A stretch of DNA of 64,000 bases from CAVOOW01 sp963697675. Its GTDB lineage: Bacteria; Actinomycetota; Actinomycetes; JACCUZ01. The stretch is from the NCBI GenBank assembly GCA_963697675.1, contig CAVOOW010000003.1, positions 124,001 through 188,000 on the forward strand, given 5' to 3'. Shown here piece after piece: positions 61,854 to 64,000 of the stretch (position 1 is its first letter; each line of letters opens with the position of its first letter). Below the pieces are notes generated by a model that was not told the origin of the DNA, searched no databases, and saw nothing but the letters and a program-made list of their open reading frames with translations. The position numbers and the translations under genes were made by a program.

Positions 61854-62396
61854 ATGCGCAACAGCACCATCCCGCAGATCGGCGAGACCAAGAACGGTTA
61901 CCTCCTCACGGAGAGCGGCTGGCTGCCTATCAAGCCGCCGAAGAAGAACCGAACCTTCCTCAAGGTCTTTCTCGCCCTGTGCGCGTTCGGTGTCGTCTCG
62001 GTCATCGGGCTGCTCGCCGTGCTCGGCGCTGGTGCCAACGGGGTTGCCAAGTCGATCGACCAGAACGCCAACAAGGCGGGCGGGGACAGCAACCCGATGG
62101 TGATCACCGCGGGCAACGCGTTCGAGGTTGATGGCTTCAACTACAGCAAGGGCTGGTCCCTCGGCAAGGACGTTCTCGGCGATCTGAACATCAAGGGTCT
62201 CAAGGTCACCAACAACCGCGACAACAAGGACTCCGCACTGGTCGAGGTCAAGGTCTGGAAGGGCACCGAGGTTCTAGCCCTCGCCCACTGCACGACTGAG
62301 CCGATCGGCGTCGGGACCACGGTCACGCCGTCCTGCAGCAGCACGGACGAGCTGCCGAGGGACTTCACCAAGATCACCATCAACGACACGTTCTGA
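61854..62396 (+). CDS. Membrane-anchored hypothetical protein, 180 aa
   Basis: ATG at 61854 with AGAAGGAG upstream. Cytoplasmic N-terminus (GETKNGYLLTESGWLPI), a membrane helix at about 38-60 (FLALCAFGVVSVIGLLAVLG), then an extracytoplasmic domain (FEVDGFNYSKGWSLGKDVLG, LKVTNNRDNKDSALVEVKVW) like FxLYD/DUF4352-type beta-sandwiches, with two Cys. Function unknown. Confidence 0.7.
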   Translation: MRNSTIPQIGETKNGYLLTESGWLPIKPPKKNRTFLKVFLALCAFGVVSVIGLLAVLGAGANGVAKSIDQNANKAGGDSNPMVITAGNAFEVDGFNYSKGWSLGKDVLGDLNIKGLKVTNNRDNKDSALVEVKVWKGTEVLALAHCTTEPIGVGTTVTPSCSSTDELPRDFTKITINDTF

Positions 62397-63082
62397 GTCG
62401 GCTGATCTGAGTGCGTCCTCGCTTCGGCGCGGCCACGCTCAGGTTGTCCGAATCGACAAGAGCGACCCGCAGCGGCCGAAACCAAGATCATCCCGGTGCC
62501 CCACCCGATCCCGGCCATTCGCGGGCCCGGGCAGCGCCCGGAGCGTAGACCGCTCCCGGATTTTTCAGAATTCCAGCGTCACTTTCCGTGGCACGGTGCA
62601 GGTGCAGGACCGCATCGCCTAGCACCCACGCCCGTTCGAGGATTTCCAAGGATCACAATGCCGGTATCCCCGCCGATGGTGCGTACGCAGCCGGCCGCCT
62701 AGATCGCTCCGCTAATTCCAAGATCATTCCGGAATCCCTGGGAATGGTGCGTACCCACAGGGCCACCTAGCGCCCTCTGGGAGGGCTGCCCAGGGGAGTG
62801 GGCTTGGCGGGGGCCTGGCAGGCAGGCGCGTTCAGTCACTGAACGTCAACCGAGCACGCTCAATGCAGGTCATTCCAGTCACTGGAATGAGCGACCAAGG
62901 GCAGACAATAACCTTCTACAGACAGAAACCGAGGCTCAGACCAAGATCATTCAGACCCGAGCCGACGCACCCAACCCCTGCCCAGCCCGGCCCCTGCGCC
63001 GATAGGTTCCCACCGCGGGCTGCCGCCCACGAAGGCTGCCTGCCTCCCGGTCGGTGACCGGAGAACGAGTCAGGAGTCCGTT
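62397..63082. other. 690-bp repeat-rich gap with two related palindromes
   Basis: No gene. Four CCAAGATCAT-like motifs (near 62483, 62646, 62719, 62942). A roughly 70-bp imperfect duplication carries ATGGTGCGTAC at 62676 and 62744. Palindromes TTCAGTCACTGAA (62831-62843) and CATTCCAGTCACTGGAATG (62871-62889) share the core CAGTCACTG and are centred 43 bp apart. Confidence 0.7.
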
Positions 63083-63484
63083 ATGGCGATCGTCGTGGGC
63101 TATCTCCCGAGCCCCGAAGGGCGGGCGGCGTTGCGCCGAGGCGCCGAGGAGGCGCGGCTGCGGGGCACCAAGCTGATCGTGATCAACTCCAACCGCGGAG
63201 GCCGGGACCTGACCTCGTCGGACGCCGCCCGACAGGAGGCCGATCTCGCCGATGTCCGGGCGCAATTGGAGCGAGACGCCATCGAGCACGAGGTCCGCCT
63301 GCTGGTTCGCGGCCTCGAGCCCGCCGAGGACCTCATCGCGGTCGCGGAGGAGGTCGGGGCAGACTTCATCGTGATCGGGCTGCGCCGACGCACCGCTGTC
63401 GGCAAACTCATCCTTGGCAGCAACGCGCAGCGCGTACTGCTCGAAGCGACCTGCCCGGTCCTGGCGGTCAAGGCAGAGGAGTAG
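63083..63484 (+). CDS. Universal stress protein (UspA)
   Basis: 133 residues, single Usp domain. ATG at 63083. ATP-binding motif GLRRRTAVGKLILGSNAQRV matches G-2X-G-9X-G(S/N). N-terminal AIVVGYLPSPEGRAAL and C-terminal CPVLAVKAEE are typical. Followed by the repair gene after 4 bp; may share its transcript. Confidence 0.92.
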   Translation: MAIVVGYLPSPEGRAALRRGAEEARLRGTKLIVINSNRGGRDLTSSDAARQEADLADVRAQLERDAIEHEVRLLVRGLEPAEDLIAVAEEVGADFIVIGLRRRTAVGKLILGSNAQRVLLEATCPVLAVKAEE

Positions 63485-63488
63485 ACCC

Positions 63489-64000
63489 ATGGCGAGCACG
63501 AAGACCCGCCCGATTGCGATCACCGGCGAGCCCGCGGCGGACGCGCTGCTCGACCGCGACCCGTTCGCGCTACTTGCGGGCATGCTGCTGGACCAGCAGT
63601 TCCCGATGGAACGGGCCTTCGCGGGACCGCAGAAGATCGCCGAGCGGCTCGGGATCGACCATCTCGACCCGGCGTTCATCGCGGCGCAGGACCCCGACGC
63701 GTTCGCAGCACTGTGCGCGACCCCGCCGGCCGTACACCGTTACCCGGGCAGCATGGCCGCGCGGCTGCAGGCGCTCGCCGCCCGAGTCGTCGAGGAGTAC
63801 GACGGTGACGCCGCCGCTCTGTGGACGGGGGCGTCCAGTGGAGCGGAGCTGTTCGCGAGGCTCCGGTCGCTGCCCGGTTTCGGGGACACCAAGGCCCGGA
63901 TCTTCGTGGCGCTGCTGGGCAAGCAACGCGGGGTCCAACCCGCCGGTTGGCAGGCGGCGGCCGGCGCCTACGCCGAGGACGGGTCGCACCGCTCCGTCGC
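63489..64000 (+). CDS. HhH-GPD-type base-excision repair protein, 3'-truncated by the window end
   Basis: ATG at 63489; the frame is open to base 64000, 170 residues so far. DRDPFALLAGMLLDQQFPME starts the family, FARLRSLPGFGDTKARIFVA is the helix-hairpin-helix, and the region toward the catalytic Asp (GVQPAGWQAAAG) is present. Related to the uncharacterised actinobacterial HhH-GPD group; probably a DNA glycosylase. Runs beyond the window. Confidence 0.85.
   Translation, partial: MASTKTRPIAITGEPAADALLDRDPFALLAGMLLDQQFPMERAFAGPQKIAERLGIDHLDPAFIAAQDPDAFAALCATPPAVHRYPGSMAARLQALAARVVEEYDGDAAALWTGASSGAELFARLRSLPGFGDTKARIFVALLGKQRGVQPAGWQAAAGAYAEDGSHRSV

Overview
The window is very GC-rich actinobacterial DNA with many GTG starts and 4-bp start/stop overlaps. 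Gene content fits that phylum: an MprA-MprB-PepD type cluster, a resuscitation-promoting factor behind a c-di-AMP riboswitch, an F420-type LLM oxidoreductase, DUF4192, and a mycothiol-enzyme-like DinB protein. A soil actinomycete of the Nocardioides type is plausible, but the genus cannot be fixed from this sequence.

Layout. 0-12.4 kb: two RsbW-like/PAS/SpoIIE signalling proteins, a DksA-like protein, a methyltransferase, PAC2, signal peptidase I and the MprAB-PepD envelope-stress cluster. 12.4-15.8 kb: remnant of a sugar-uptake locus (broken LacI regulator, permease lacking its first helix) followed by an intact secreted glycoamylase-like protein. 15.8-30.4 kb: housekeeping and accessory genes, including an alcohol dehydrogenase, citrate synthase, GGDEF-EAL, acyl-ACP desaturase, a PolA-like polymerase, ArfB, Rpf, acylphosphatase and a metzincin. 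30.6-40.9 kb: oxidoreductases, a small Ser-Gly repeat membrane protein, a patatin/acyltransferase/Nudix operon, and hydrolases.

40.9-52.6 kb holds a bacterial microcompartment (BMC) locus. On the minus strand lie an amino-acid/amine permease and an acetamidase. Divergently, one operon encodes a class III aminotransferase/phospho-lyase, a CoA-acylating aldehyde dehydrogenase, shell proteins (two BMC-T, one BMC-P, one BMC-H), a small unknown protein, an APH-type kinase, an SDR, a GntR/UTRA regulator and a glutamine amidotransferase. This matches the RMM class (Rhodococcus and Mycobacterium microcompartment) for 1-amino-2-propanol: uptake, kinase, phospho-lyase giving propionaldehyde and ammonia, then propionyl-CoA inside the shell.

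53.8-58.0 kb, on the opposite strand, carries a coenzyme-B12 diol/glycerol dehydratase operon (fused large+medium subunit, trimmed small subunit, reactivase), followed by a GlcG/HbpS-like gene. The dehydratase subunits lack the N-terminal extensions that target Pdu enzymes into compartments, so it may not share the neighbouring shell. The operon is bracketed by two perfect 50-bp hairpins (53711 and 58286) whose sequence differences are compensatory. They belong to a structured intergenic repeat family that also forms arrays with a 58-63 bp period at 31.7-32.0 and 58.1-58.9 kb. 58.9-63 kb looks accessory: a degenerate EAL protein, an internally deleted restriction-modification gene, secreted/anchored small proteins and a repeat-rich gap. 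The window ends with a universal stress protein and a partial HhH-GPD repair protein.

At least a dozen otherwise well-preserved genes are split by apparent single-base indels. This spread suggests consensus errors in the assembly more than biological decay, so those genes are annotated as whole genes with the shift position stated.
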